A stretch of DNA of 64,000 bases from Cepaea nemoralis. Lineage: Eukaryota; Mollusca; Gastropoda; Stylommatophora; Helicidae. The DNA is taken from the NCBI GenBank assembly GCA_014155875.1, contig JACEFZ010012625.1, forward strand, positions 183,136 through 247,135. The letters are read 5' to 3'. The notes beneath the pieces were generated by a model. It made no database searches and was not told the DNA's origin. It worked only from the letters and a program-made list of their open reading frames with translations. Position 1 is the stretch's first letter. Each line of letters begins with the position of its first letter. The translations under genes were made by a program, and so were the position numbers. This document shows, piece after piece, positions 21,416 through 32,244 of this stretch.

Positions 21416-22000
21416 GGCTAGACAATCATTGAATACCGGAAGTAGTGGTAGGGTAATGGCTGGACGATAATTGAAAACCGGGAGCAGTGATAACTTAGTG
21501 TCTAGAAGATCATTGAAAACCAGGAGCCATGGTAGCGTTGTGGCTAGAGGATAATTGAAAACGGGAAGCCATAATAGTGTAGTGGCTAGACGATCACTGA
21601 AAACCGGGAGCCGTGGTAGCGTAGTTCCTAGGCTATTTTTGAAAACCGGGAGCCGTGGTAGCGTATTGGCTAGATGATCATTGAAAACGGGAGCCGTGGT
21701 AGGGTAGGAGCTAGATGATCACTGACAACCGGGAGCCATGGTAGCTTAGTGGCCTGGCGAGCACTCAAAACCTGGAGCCATTGTAGCGTAGTGGCTGAAG
21801 ATACATTTAATATGGGGAGCCGAGAGAGAGTAGTGGCTAGACGATATTTGAAAACCGGGAGCCGTGGTAACGTAGTGGCTAGACGCACATTGAAAACCGG
21901 GAGCCGTGGTAGCGTAGTGTCTAGACTTTCATTAAAAATCAGAAGCCTTGGTAGAGTAATGGCTAGACTATCAATAAAAACCGGGAGCTATGGTAGCTGT
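21416..22000 (+). repeat. 42-bp A-box array, right block after the hAT
   Basis: It continues the array at 15330-16279 in the same orientation, with about 14 units. These units are of the later type (GATCATTGAAAACCGGGAGC) and are more diverged, though most keep TAGCGTAGTGG or a close variant. Confidence 0.95.
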
Positions 22001-22855
22001 GAGGTGAGAAATATACTATTAGGGAATGTCTAGGGTTAACAGTTTAATTCAACCTTCCTGGTGAGGCCATTTAATGGCTCCGAACCCCATTCGTGCAGAC
22101 CAAGATGTAAACTATTCAAGTCCCACACGAAATTTATTACAAAAAAGACCTCCCTTGGAAGGCGGGGTGATCAGGGAAATTTACCAAAGACACTAGAGGA
22201 AAATATAAACTCACTCCATTACAAAAAATGTGTCATAGTGTATGGATCCCTCCTCACTTAGATCACAACCTAACTGTAACACAGTATTACATAACACATG
22301 TGAACAACACCCATGGAACAAAACATCCACAATCTATAGACTTAAACTCCAGGTTTTAACCTAACAATATATTAAGAGAAATGTTGGGTGTTGGGGAAAT
22401 TCTAAACCGGGCATATGGATATCACATACCCCTCCATCCATTACAAACGCATGAATGAGAAAATTCAGTGTAACATGTTACAAGATTTCCCCCAAGATAA
22501 AACCAACCAAGAAGTCACAAATCATAACTCAATAATCTTCGAATAAATCTGCTTAATGATGGTAACAGTCACTCATGTTCATATCACTTTAGAATCTGAT
22601 CATAATTAAATATTCTCTCAAATACAAATGGCACTGGGAAAAACTTCATCTTATGTATCAAATCCCATATGATCATGATCTGTCAACAATCCTGGCTCAA
22701 CCCTATTATTTACTTCCAGAGTGATACTGAGTGGACTTAATCGTGACCTGATATATAAGTCTGCTGTATGGCCCAGTGAAACTGAGGCCAGAGGTCAGTT
22801 ACAAATTTGAGTTCCTCTTCAGACTGGGCAGAAGGCAGTTCCCAAATTCACGGTT
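22001..22855. other. Spacer between oppositely oriented 42-bp arrays; no gene
   Basis: About 850 bp, AT-rich, with no coding frame of note and no recognised RNA. It may be the body of an element whose ends are the two 42-bp blocks, which is inference from symmetry. Confidence 0.5.
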
Positions 22856-23410
22856 CCCGGTTTACAATAATCGTATAGCCACTACGCTACCACGGCTCCC
22901 GCTTTACAATGATCGTCTAGTCACTACGCTACTACAGCTCCCAGTTGTAATGATAGTCTAGCCACTGCGCTAACACGGCTCCTTGTTTTTAATGATAGTC
23001 TAGCCAGTACGCTACCACGACTCCCGGTTTTTAATGATGGTCTAGTCACTACACAACAATGGCTCCCGGTTTTTAATGATGGTCTAGTCACTACACAACA
23101 ACGGCTCCCGGTTTTTAGTGATGGTCTAGTCACTACACAACAACGGTTCCCGGTTTTTAATGATGGTCTAGTCACTACACAACAACGGCTCCCGGTTTTT
23201 AATGATGGTCTAGTCACTAAACTACCATAGCTCCCGGTTTTTAATGATGGTCTAGTCACTAAACTACCACGGCTCCCGGTTTGTAATGATAGTCTAGCCA
23301 CTAAACTACCACGGCTCCCGGTTTGTAATGATAGTCTAGCCACTAAACTACCACGGCTCCCGGTTTACAATGATCGTCTAGCCAATACGCTACTGCGGCT
23401 CCCAGTAGCT
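22856..23410 (-). repeat. 42-bp A-box array, inverted block
   Basis: About 13 units of the same 42-bp repeat, now on the minus strand (plus-strand words CACTACGCTACCACGGCTCC and CGGTTTTTAATGATGGTCTA). A homogeneous subgroup at 23030-23220 has CACTACACAACAACGG, which spoils the A box. The outer units keep it better. Confidence 0.95.
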
Positions 23411-23639
23411 ATATTAAAAGCATCCTGAAAAATCGAGGTAGGGCTTATTAAATGGTAGGTCATATTTTCAGGGAAACACGGTAAGAAGATAACATATACC
23501 AGGTCACGGTACGATAATGTGGGAATAACCAGATCCTTCCCTTGCTGTGCTTTCATTCCTGGAAGCCGGATCAATGTCGATGAAAAAGCCATATGGGAAT
23601 ATTTATATCCTTCCCTCCTTGACTTTTCCTTTCTGCAAC

Positions 23640-23905
23640 CCCGGCAATGTCGGGCGCTTATTTTACTGTTCCCATCTCATCTCATCTCATCTCATTGTCA
23701 TCTCATCTCATCATGTTTCCTCTTGTACCTTGCGGTGTCGAGGTGAAGTATAACAGCGGGAGAGTTCCCGCCCATGGGCCTCTTATATGGATATTCCTGT
23801 GGACTCTGTTATTCCCTGCGTCTATCGTTTACATGGTCGGCCTCTTCCTCTGCTTCCATCTGGTCTGTACATCATTGCTTGTTGTGGTATACTGTTAGTT
23901 GGTAA
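23640..23905 (+). repeat. Dispersed repeat E, copy 1
   Basis: It begins with a CATCT-rich stretch and CCTCTTGTACCTTGCGGTGT, and ends near TTGCTTGTTGTGGTATACTG. It is shared over ~230 bp with 35680-35935. The piece AAGAGGAACGGGATGAGATG at 59715 is the complement of its start. At protein level the copies share FHLVC-SLL-VVYC, so a decayed coding origin is possible. Confidence 0.75.
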
Positions 23906-23924
23906 CCTACTTCATGGCCAAACC

Positions 23925-24620
23925 ATTTGACTTGCTGCCTTCTATTAAAAACTAGAGCAGTTAAAACCCCCACTTTAGTCCTGATTTCTGCATTTCTGAT
24001 CTTATCTCTTCTTGATAATTGAGTATTCTTCTCAGGAATCTCATTTCTGTTGTTGTAATTTTTCTTTTCACTTTTTCTGTCATTGTCCAGGTTTGGCATT
24101 GGTAACATAGAGTTGGTATGAAGATTGTGTTGTAAAGTGCTTTCTTAGTAGTTATTGATACATGTTTCTTCTTTAGTATTGGTGCCATATGTCCAATGAG
24201 ATGGTTTGCCTTATTGCTTCTATTTTCGATCTCGTCTTCTGATTTGCCATTTGATGATATTATACTTCCTAGATACTTGAAACTATTTACTTGTTTCAAG
24301 GGATTTTCGTTTAGGTGAATTGTTGTTGTTTTTCTTCTTTAGTTATAATCATAACCTCTGTTTTACTTGTACTAATTTTCATGTTATGTTCCCTACACAT
24401 TTCGTTTAGACTATTCATGTGGTCTACAAACTTCTGATTGTGCTATTAGTGCTTGGTCGCTTGCAAACAGGAGTTCTCTAATAGTGTAATTTGCAGATGG
24501 TTCTTCTTCTGTTCTCGCCATGCGGTGGTCTTGCGGTCTTCGGTTTTGTCTGGTTTCTTTACATATGTTGTCCATATATGTTATGAACAAGGGAGGGGAG
24601 AGGACTTCTATATGTTCTTC
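23925..24620 (-). mobile_element. LINE fragment, reverse transcriptase C-terminal half
   Basis: The minus frame 23961-24299 reads KQVNSFKYLGSIISSNGKSE, then YNTIFIPTLCYQCQTWTMTE and TEMRFLRRILNY, the usual order after the RT palm. In another frame near 24560-24610 it reads the QGRPL-SP-LFITYMD block that precedes the palm. The sequence is not close to the LINE at 40056, so this is a different family. It is frameshifted and truncated. Confidence 0.82.
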
Positions 24621-25405
24621 TTACTATTAAAATCGCAGACGTTCGTTGTGCCTATTTTTTTTAATCATATGATCTATCTCGTTGTCGATTAACATTGCGG
24701 GTCTATATCGATTTGGGTCAGTCCGTTTATACTTCTTAGTTACTCTACGAGCAGTATGAAGATCCCCTGCCGGCTTATTACTAGGGCCAGCCTCAGGTTT
24801 AGGACAAAAATCTGACCATAGGAAAGTCCATCCCCTATGGATAGCCATAGCCCTGTTGGCCCATGACCTTGCGGTCAGCGTTTCCCGGTCTACACCACGT
24901 GGAGGTGAGGGTCGACCTTTGTAGTCTGCGGGTCATCGACAGGCTTCTAATTTTCACCTTTCATTATTCCTGGGAGAGGCTTGCCAATCCTAACCGTGTT
25001 TTATTTTACTGTATCGACAAAAAACAGCGTGATAGGAATAACCAGATCACTCACTCGTTGTCCTCTCCTTTGATTTCCTTCTCGCAACCCCGAGCAATGC
25101 CAGATTCTCATTCTACTGTATGGAAACACTAACAAGTTGGTTTTCCACCAATAATGAATTAATCATAATTGTCACAAGTCTCATCATGTCACATGTCTAA
25201 TTCATTACACTTTCTGCACAGATGTTGAACAGGTATAGAGAGGAAATACAACCTTGTCTTTTTCCCTTTTGGACCTCGGATCAGTTTGATGTTTCACCCG
25301 CTACTCTCACAGCTGCTTATTGTTTGTGGAATTATACCTTTATATATTTGATATAAGTCACTATGGGTATTAAAAGTCTCTTTAAGTAAACATTCGCGCC
25401 AGTGA
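24621..25405. other. Unassigned; holds part of another dispersed repeat
   Basis: The segment ~25045-25125 (CTTCTCGCAACCCCGAGCAA) resembles 23615-23670 (CTTTCTGCAACCCCGGCAAT), so both belong to one repeat. A 73-codon minus frame (24627-24848) has no recognised motif. Confidence 0.4.
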
Positions 25406-25538
25406 CTTATGAGGGTATGGAGCCGGTCGCTCAGAAAGCAATGGCAAATTACAGAGCGTAATCTTGCCAAGAAATCAACAATCAGCTGAAAGATGCTGAT
25501 GTTGACAGCGATGTCCTGTAAAGGATATGCAAAACATT
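25406..25538 (+). mobile_element. SINE family A, 5'-truncated, opposite orientation
   Basis: Plus-strand GGTCGCTCAGAAAGCAATGG through TCTTGCCAAGAAATCAACAA to CCTGTAAAGGATATGCAAA matches the complement of the other family A copies. The Pol III head is missing. Confidence 0.82.
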
Positions 25539-25816
25539 TTTACGTAAACATAATATCTTTCCAACTGCTTACGACTTTGTTGTTATCACAATTAAATAGA
25601 CAGCAGAGGCTGATTCAGGAAGGCAAGGCAGCAAGAAAGGATGCGGTCGTCTCACGTTATAATGCCATTACCTGTTGTGTGAAGTCCTAACATTTCAATC
25701 GCATAAGGCAGTATCTGCCATCTGTAACATGTAGCTTATATGAAACACAGAATAACATACGTCACATGATGAATACGTTGTCTCTTTTCAAAATCAACCT
25801 CAATGTTTAATTGCAG
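25539..25816. other. Candidate intron sequence, no gene
   Basis: Nothing recognised. It ends in TCAACCTCAATGTTTAATTG and the AG acceptor of exon C. Confidence 0.4.
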
Positions 25817-25989
25817 ATATGATTCAGAACAAAGACCGCGCCTTCCGCATCAACCTTTGTCATATACAAATCTGTTGCCACAGAAGGGAAATGAACAAAG
25901 AAGAAATCAAAGTGCAGAGAATTCTTTACCGAGAAGACCGACTTTACAAGGGAACACAGTTAAACAGCCAGTTGCAGTAGATAAAACAG
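25817..25989 (+). CDS. Candidate 5' exon of the ZNFX1-like gene (exon C)
   Basis: An open stretch lies between acceptor TTTAATTGCAG and donor AACAG|GTATAT. It encodes a basic, Gln/Asn/Pro-rich, likely disordered peptide beginning YDSEQRPRLPHQPLSYTN. It begins at a third codon base (phase 2, as left by exon A) and ends after a first codon base. The helicase exon at 28558 begins at a second codon base, so the junction is in frame. Disordered Arg/Gln/Pro-rich N-termini are common in ZNFX1-like proteins. Splicing itself is inferred. Confidence 0.5.
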
Positions 25990-26189
25990 GTATATGGATG
26001 AAGTAAAGATTTAGCTTTACCAGTAAAACTTTTAATCAAATTATTGTCTTTGTTAAATGCATTCTTAACATTTCATTTGCATACCGCTGCATGAAGTCGA
26101 TCGGATATCACCTGTAGCACAATATGCTCCCTACCGGATGAAGAGACTCCACTGGAACACCAATAAACGTCGTTATCTCTATCAATTTT

Positions 26190-27040
26190 GTTGACATGCA
26201 TGATTGCCTTGGGACATGCAGGCTACATTATGAGAAGACTCACACTGGAACATGTTTTAACCTGGACAGATTTGTGGAAAGAGCGATAGAGGAAGACAGC
26301 ATGAGAAAATTCTTGACAGTCTTGTGTCATGGCAACAAGTTGCTCATATCTTGGACATGTAATAATAGAAGATGGCAGACTTGAAATAGAAATCAAAACG
26401 GAAAAAAGGAATGGCCATAAATGCTTTCAACAGCATGAAATCAGTATTAACATCTAGAGAGATTAGCAACGCAATTAAAAATAATAATTGTCAAATGTTA
26501 CGTATATTCAACACTACTGTATGGCGCGGAAACCTGGACATTGAACAAGCAACTAGAAAGAGGAATAGAGGCCCCGGAGATGTGGATATGCAGACGAGTG
26601 TGTCGCATTTCATGGGGCAAAATATAATCAAATACAGAGGCTCTAGAAAAACTGGGAATGAAAAAAGAGTTAATGAAAGAAATAAAAAGAGGCAAGTGAA
26701 ATATTTCGACACGTTAAAAGGCATTATACTTTTATAAAAACCATACTGGAGGGCAAGGTTAAGGGCAAGCGAGCAAGAGTTAGGCAACGATACAAGTGGA
26801 AAGATAACTCAAGAGATGGACGAACATCAAACTTAAAGAATGTACAATCAAGGCGAGAGGCAGACAGTGTTGAAGATCCATTGCAGCCAACCTTCATTGT
26901 GGAGACGTCACCTCCACTTGTCATGGCACGGAAGGGAGTCAACACAAGAACTGATCTATGCCGTCGGAATCGCAATTTGTGGAGAAGCATGATGGCCCAC
27001 TTATCCCGGAAAGGCACTGGGTGGTGATGATGATGATGAT
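26190..27040 (+). mobile_element. LINE fragment, C-terminal half, decayed
   Basis: Plus frames give GRLEIEIKT, then AFNSMKSVLTSREISNAIKN (the segment after YLGS), LMKEIKKRQVKYFDT, and a broken equivalent of the KRARGRQR/W-K-W end. The tail near 27015-27040 is GGTGATGATGATGATGATTG, a simple GAT repeat typical of several RTE/CR1-like families. Several frameshifts are present. Confidence 0.8.
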
Positions 27041-27084
27041 TGTCCTTCTAGGCATTGGGCTGGTGACCGTTAACAATAAGTACC

Positions 27085-27300
27085 TGAAGACCATGGAGGT
27101 GGAGTTTCCATGAGGATGTTGTTCCCATGGAGGGTGGAATTTCCATGGAGGATGGCGTTCCCATGAAGAGAGGAGTTCCCAAGGAAGGTGGAGTTCCCAT
27201 GAAGGGTGGAGTTCCCATGAAGGGTGGAGTTCCCATGGAGGGTGGATTTTACGTGGATGGTGGGATCTCATGAGGGGAGGGGGTGGAGTTCCCATGGAAA
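27085..27300. repeat. 18-bp minisatellite, about 11 copies
   Basis: The unit GGTGGAGTTCCCATGAAG repeats with variants (CCATGGAG, TTTCCATG). The central copies at 27180-27245 are nearly identical. Confidence 0.92.
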
Positions 27301-27949
27301 GAACATTACCAACCCAGACCTTATCCCAGACAGTGGATACGTGCAATGCAGAATCATGACCTGGTTACACCCAAATATGTCTCTCCGCAAATGTGAAGAT
27401 CCATTGCACACGCTACTAATTTATTGAAGCGGAGAGGGGAAGGAGAGCTTTGCAACACACAGTCTCTGGAGACATTACTTCAGAAACCAACCTCGCCCCG
27501 TTAGTTTCTAAAGCCCTTTTCTAGACAAAGACGACCTGAATACCATTGCATCGAGATAACACTCAATCTTTCTAGGATTGTCGACCAAACAATCAACCAA
27601 CAAAGCTAATTATTTACTCGCTTATCTCATCACGCGCCAGTTGTGGGGCCTTTAGAGAAAGCAAAGAATAATAACATGCATACACCTATTCAAATCAGAC
27701 TTACACTTTACGTTAATGATAAGCTAGTCACGTATTTATTCAAATTTTATTACGTGTTCTCTTCCATATTCTTCTTATGTCTACTTCTTCCTCCTTGATG
27801 CCATGTCAGATATCAAGATTTTAGCCGAAACATTAACTAACTAAATTTTTTTGTTAGCATCTATTAATCTTTTTGGGTGGGTGCTTAACATATGTTAGTT
27901 AGTTAATTGGGTAGGTAGGTAGGTAGGTAGGTAGGTAGATAAGCAGGTA
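27301..27949. other. No gene recognised; GGTA microsatellite at its end
   Basis: Unassigned sequence. A short (GGTA)n run occupies about 27909-27945, just before two SINEs. Confidence 0.5.
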
Positions 27950-28176
27950 GTTGCACATCCTTTAATGACGTAGCAGTCAACCTCAGTATTTTTGGCTATT
28001 TGTGCTCCTGTGTAAGCTTACGTTCAGTAGTTTGCCATTGCTTTCTGAACGACCGACACTCATACCTTTGTGCAACGCATATCATCTCAAAGCGGAGTGC
28101 TTCCAAATCGCCCGCAGCTGTCTTGAATGCGGTATGCGGGATTATTAAATACATTCATAACCCTTTTTCCCCAGGG
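27950..28176 (-). mobile_element. tRNA-derived SINE, family A
   Basis: Tail GCACATCCTTTAATGACG, body GCTTTCTGAACGACCGACAC, and a degraded head near 28150-28170. It is followed within ~10 bp by a second copy in the same orientation. Confidence 0.85.
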
Positions 28177-28185
28177 CCGGTTAAA

Positions 28186-28408
28186 GTTAGCTGCATATCC
28201 TTTACAGGACGTTACAGTCAACCCCAGTATTTTTGGCTGCTTGTAATTTCAAGCAAGTTTACGTTCATTAGTCTGCCTTTGCTTTCTGAACGACCGGGAC
28301 TCATACCATTGTACGGAAACCAACTCTAGGCGGTCTGCTTCCAAATCGCCCGCAGCTGTGTTTCGAACGCGTTATGTGGCATTGCAAATTGCATTCGCCA
28401 CAGAACAC
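28186..28408 (-). mobile_element. tRNA-derived SINE, family A, adjacent second copy
   Basis: Tail GCATATCCTTTACAGGACGT, body GCTTTCTGAACGACCGGGAC, B-box complement GTTTCGAACGC at ~28360, and the head end CATTCGCCACAGAAC. With its neighbour it forms a tandem SINE pair just upstream of the helicase exon. Confidence 0.87.
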
Positions 28409-28557
28409 ATGCAATAGCATAAAAATAGCTCTGGTCACATGAACAAAAATTACACCTCACGGAAGTAATATGTTTGAGTTCTGTATGAATGGGAAACATA
28501 AATTAAGAAACTGAATATTTAGACAATGTATACTAATGATTTGTTGTTATATTCTAG

Positions 28558-29867
28558 ATTTTCACAATCAAAGATGCTGTAGAAGAGACATAGCTAGTAG
28601 AGAAGGAGAAGATAACAAGGAAGTTACAGATGTATCCTCTGGAAAAGCCAGTAAATACCAATATGAGAAAAGCAATCTGCTCAATAACACTAAACAACAG
28701 CCGGTTGATTTACATTTGCTGAAAACGTGGGCAGAAATGGGGGATGCTAACAAGGTGGTTCTGCTGATTTCTTCACAAATGAACCAGCTGGAGATGTTAC
28801 TAAATCAGCCAAAGTTACAAGAAGATTATCTTGTGTCTACCATAAAGGCTGTTAGCAATGCACTAAATGCTCATCACAAACAGGAACCAGTAAAACAATT
28901 GCTGGACAGCCTCTGCAGAACTAAATTCTTTGACCACTTGATAATTTACACAAAAGAACAGCAAATAAGTAACACTACCTGGGATGGCGCCCTGCAGTTT
29001 TTAATGTGCTGCTCAAAAATACTGGAAGAAATAATAAACATTCTTCCACGATTCGCTAAAACCTGTATGACAGTGGCATCATATCTGCTAGACACTGCCC
29101 GGGGCACGGAATCGGTACAAGAAAACACGTCTTTGCTGGCCGACATTACTTCTCTGTATGAAAAATCAAAGGAAGTATTTTTGGCAGAGAAAAAGTTTGA
29201 GCAGAAAACACATGGTGGGGTATGGATGTCTAACAATTTAGAGGAACCCCCGGATAATTTTTTGGATCTCCCAATCATACCAACGAAAATGGATCTGCAA
29301 GAGGATGCCAACCCATTTATCCGTTGTATACGGATTGAGGGGGGATACACGGATGTTCATCAGTATCTCGATGTCCAGTTCCGCCTCATGAGGCAAGACT
29401 TCATTATGCCACTGAGAGAAGGTCTCGCGGAATTTAAGAAAAACCACGGCAAGAAAGGTTTCAAGTCGTCACATTTAAGATTTTACTTTAATGTCAGTAT
29501 CGTTGGAGCAATATTTAATGAAGGAATTGATCACGTACTCCGTGTTGATGATTCTATACTGCAACATATTCAGAGGCAAAATTCAAAGTGCTTGATGTTC
29601 GGTTCCCTTTTGTGTCTCTCTAAAGATAACTTCGAAACAGTTATATTTGCAACTGTGGCACATGATATAACAAAATTGGATACAGGATTCATTGTTGTCA
29701 ATGTCAAAACTGGCCTTAATGATGTCATCAGTTCTTCTTCCAATGATGTGTATGTTATGGCTGAAACACAAGCTTATTTTGAATCTTACTGCCATGTTCT
29801 TGAAGGTCTTCAAGAGATGATAACTAAACTACCACTGCAGGATTATATCATCCATTGTAAGACATAA
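28558..29867 (+). CDS. ZNFX1-like segment 1: N-terminal domain
   Basis: About 436 uninterrupted codons from the acceptor to the TAA at 29865. The helical repeat region (~residues 45-230) is followed by the conserved block that precedes the helicase: FRLMRQDFIMPLREGL, then a beta-rich part with FGSLLCLSKDNFETVIFATV. The next codons after the stop continue the same frame into IQPPQYLLPSGG, as the family does, so the stop is internal. Confidence 0.88.
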
Positions 29868-31934
29868 ATACAGCCACCTCAATACTTGTTACCTTCTGGT
29901 GGAGTATGTCACTTGCCCGTATTTGATTTGTCGTGTTTAATGAAACACAATTCAGGATGTGAGGTTCCCGTACTCACAACTGTCAAATGGCCAAAAACCG
30001 ATATTATGTGTTTGAATGAATCGCAGAGAGCAGCCGCACAGTTAGCACTGACCAAAGAGCTGGCAATCATTCAAGGACCTCCAGGCACAGGGAAAACCTA
30101 TGTAGGTCTCAAGGTCATGCAAGTGTTGTTGAAAAACAAACATATCATGGCAGGAAGTGTTAACTACAGCAGTGATCCGATCCTTGTTGTCTGCTACACA
30201 AATCATGCCCTTGACCAGTTTCTGGAAGGTGTCCTTAAGTTTTGTCCTAAAGGGATTGTTCGTGTTGGTGCCCAGAGCAAGTCAGAACAATTGAAAATGT
30301 TTAACTTGAGCGAGATAAGACATAGATGTAGAAGAGAACATTCTTACAAGAAAAGAACGAATGTTTATGACTGTTATAGAATGCGAAATATGTCTATCAA
30401 AATAAGTGACCTTCGTGAAACTTTGGAATCGCTGCAAACAGACATCATAAAAGAATATACTATAGCAAAGTATATGAGAATTATACACCTAAAATCCCTT
30501 TTATATGAAAAAACCAACATAAAGAGTGATGGCTCCCAAATACATGCTTGGCTTACAACTACCAAACAGACCACTCAATCAGTACTTTCAAAGATGATCA
30601 AGAAGCATCTAACCATGCTTATTTTGAAAAAGAAAGAAGAGCCTAAGAAATTGTCAAAGTTATTTCCCAACATGAACATAATCCAGAGGGCAAATTTCTA
30701 CTGTTATTATTTAACAAGGTATGAACAAACATTCGAACACGAAATGCAACAGCTTTCAACAAACCCGGAAACTCAAGATAGAAGATACAGAATGCATGAA
30801 ATAGAATACTGGCTAAAAATTGCACGAACACACATATTGCCAGATCATCAGCTACGGATGATTCTACCTGAAGGTGTTTATAAAACCATAGTCGAGTGTT
30901 TACACTCACGTTACATTCTCAATCTCTTCATGCGGGATATTTGTGACAATGTAATTGAAAACTGGCTGTTATGGCCTGACAAAAGCCTACATCAGCAGTT
31001 GGATAATGTCCAGATGCTGACACCGGTAAGCAGCCAAAAGGCAGATGATCATGAGTCCTTGGGTCCCGATTATACGTTTATGAAAGAACAGAATGATCGC
31101 ATGGTTGATGATGATACACGTAACCGTGACCAAGTTAGGGAACGTGTAAGGACTGCTGTCAACAGCTTGTCGTCTGCCATAAAGCGAGCTGAAGCACTTG
31201 GCATTAGTGATGATGTGTTGATGGACGATGATGTGGAAAACGATCAGTGGGAAACTGTGACCACAAGCAAATTAAATTTAAGAGCCGTTCACAGAAAGCT
31301 GCGATGTATTAAACCAATGACACAAGAAGAGGAAAGCAATGTGACGTCAGTGTGGGATTTAGAGCTTGATAAAAGGTTTGCTTTGTACAATTTTTGGGTG
31401 CAGAGATACAAAACTGATCTTACCGAGGAAATGGAAGAGCTTGTCCGTGAGTATACATCTGAACAAAAACAACAGAAGAATGCTGAAAATCAGGAAACGT
31501 TAGATTTGTTAAAGCAGGCTAAAGTGATTGGAATGACAACTTCTGGAGCCGCGAAACACAGATCAGTCCTACAAACTCTTGGCTGTAGAATTATAGTTGT
31601 TGAAGAAGCGGCTGAGGTCTTAGAATCACACATTGTGACATCTCTGAACGAAAATTGCAAACATCTCATCTTAATTGGGGATCACCAGCAGCTGCGACCA
31701 AACCCAACAGTTTACCAGATGGCTAAAGACTTTGGGCTTGAAATTTCCTTATTTGAGAGACTCATAAAGAACAAAGTTCCACATGTAATGTTGAAAGAAC
31801 AGCATAGAATGCACCCAGAGATTTCTGAAATAATGCGTCATATCTATCCAGATCTCAAGATCACCCATCTGTCGCACACCATGAAAACATCCGTGGTGTG
31901 TCAAAGAATATTTTCTTTATTCACACGAGCATGA
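29868..31934 (+). CDS. ZNFX1-like segment 2: helicase core
   Basis: The same frame runs for ~689 codons. NESQRAAAQLALTKELAIIQ is the Q-motif-like lead into Walker A. A long insertion (~30300-31480), rich in charged residues, separates motif I from motif II as in UPF1/ZNFX1-type helicases. CYTNHALDQFLEG is motif Ia. Motif II is VEEAAE and motif III is GDHQQLRPNP. The frame is lost after HLSHTMKTS. The continuation RGVSKNIFFIH lies in another frame from ~31885. Confidence 0.9.
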   Translation: MQPPQYLLPSGGVCHLPVFDLSCLMKHNSGCEVPVLTTVKWPKTDIMCLNESQRAAAQLALTKELAIIQGPPGTGKTYVGLKVMQVLLKNKHIMAGSVNYSSDPILVVCYTNHALDQFLEGVLKFCPKGIVRVGAQSKSEQLKMFNLSEIRHRCRREHSYKKRTNVYDCYRMRNMSIKISDLRETLESLQTDIIKEYTIAKYMRIIHLKSLLYEKTNIKSDGSQIHAWLTTTKQTTQSVLSKMIKKHLTMLILKKKEEPKKLSKLFPNMNIIQRANFYCYYLTRYEQTFEHEMQQLSTNPETQDRRYRMHEIEYWLKIARTHILPDHQLRMILPEGVYKTIVECLHSRYILNLFMRDICDNVIENWLLWPDKSLHQQLDNVQMLTPVSSQKADDHESLGPDYTFMKEQNDRMVDDDTRNRDQVRERVRTAVNSLSSAIKRAEALGISDDVLMDDDVENDQWETVTTSKLNLRAVHRKLRCIKPMTQEEESNVTSVWDLELDKRFALYNFWVQRYKTDLTEEMEELVREYTSEQKQQKNAENQETLDLLKQAKVIGMTTSGAAKHRSVLQTLGCRIIVVEEAAEVLESHIVTSLNENCKHLILIGDHQQLRPNPTVYQMAKDFGLEISLFERLIKNKVPHVMLKEQHRMHPEISEIMRHIYPDLKITHLSHTMKTSVVCQRIFSLFTRA

Positions 31935-32244
31935 AGAAACACATTTGTATGACACAATGAGCAAAGCAAACACCCACGAGGGCGAAGTTTTCTTGTAGCT
32001 CTGTGTCAGGTACTTGCTAAAGCCAGGATTTACAAGCCGTCACAGATTACCATCCTAGCTACATATTCTGGTCAGGTTTCTGAAACCAGAAAAGTCATGA
32101 AGGAGCAACATCTGGACCCCACAGTTTTGGTGACAACTGTTGACAAACTATCAAGGTGAAGAAAAATGACATCATTCTTTTGTCTCTTGTCCGGAGCAAT
32201 ACAGAAACAAAGTTGGTTTTCTTAAAGTAGACAATAGGGTTTGT

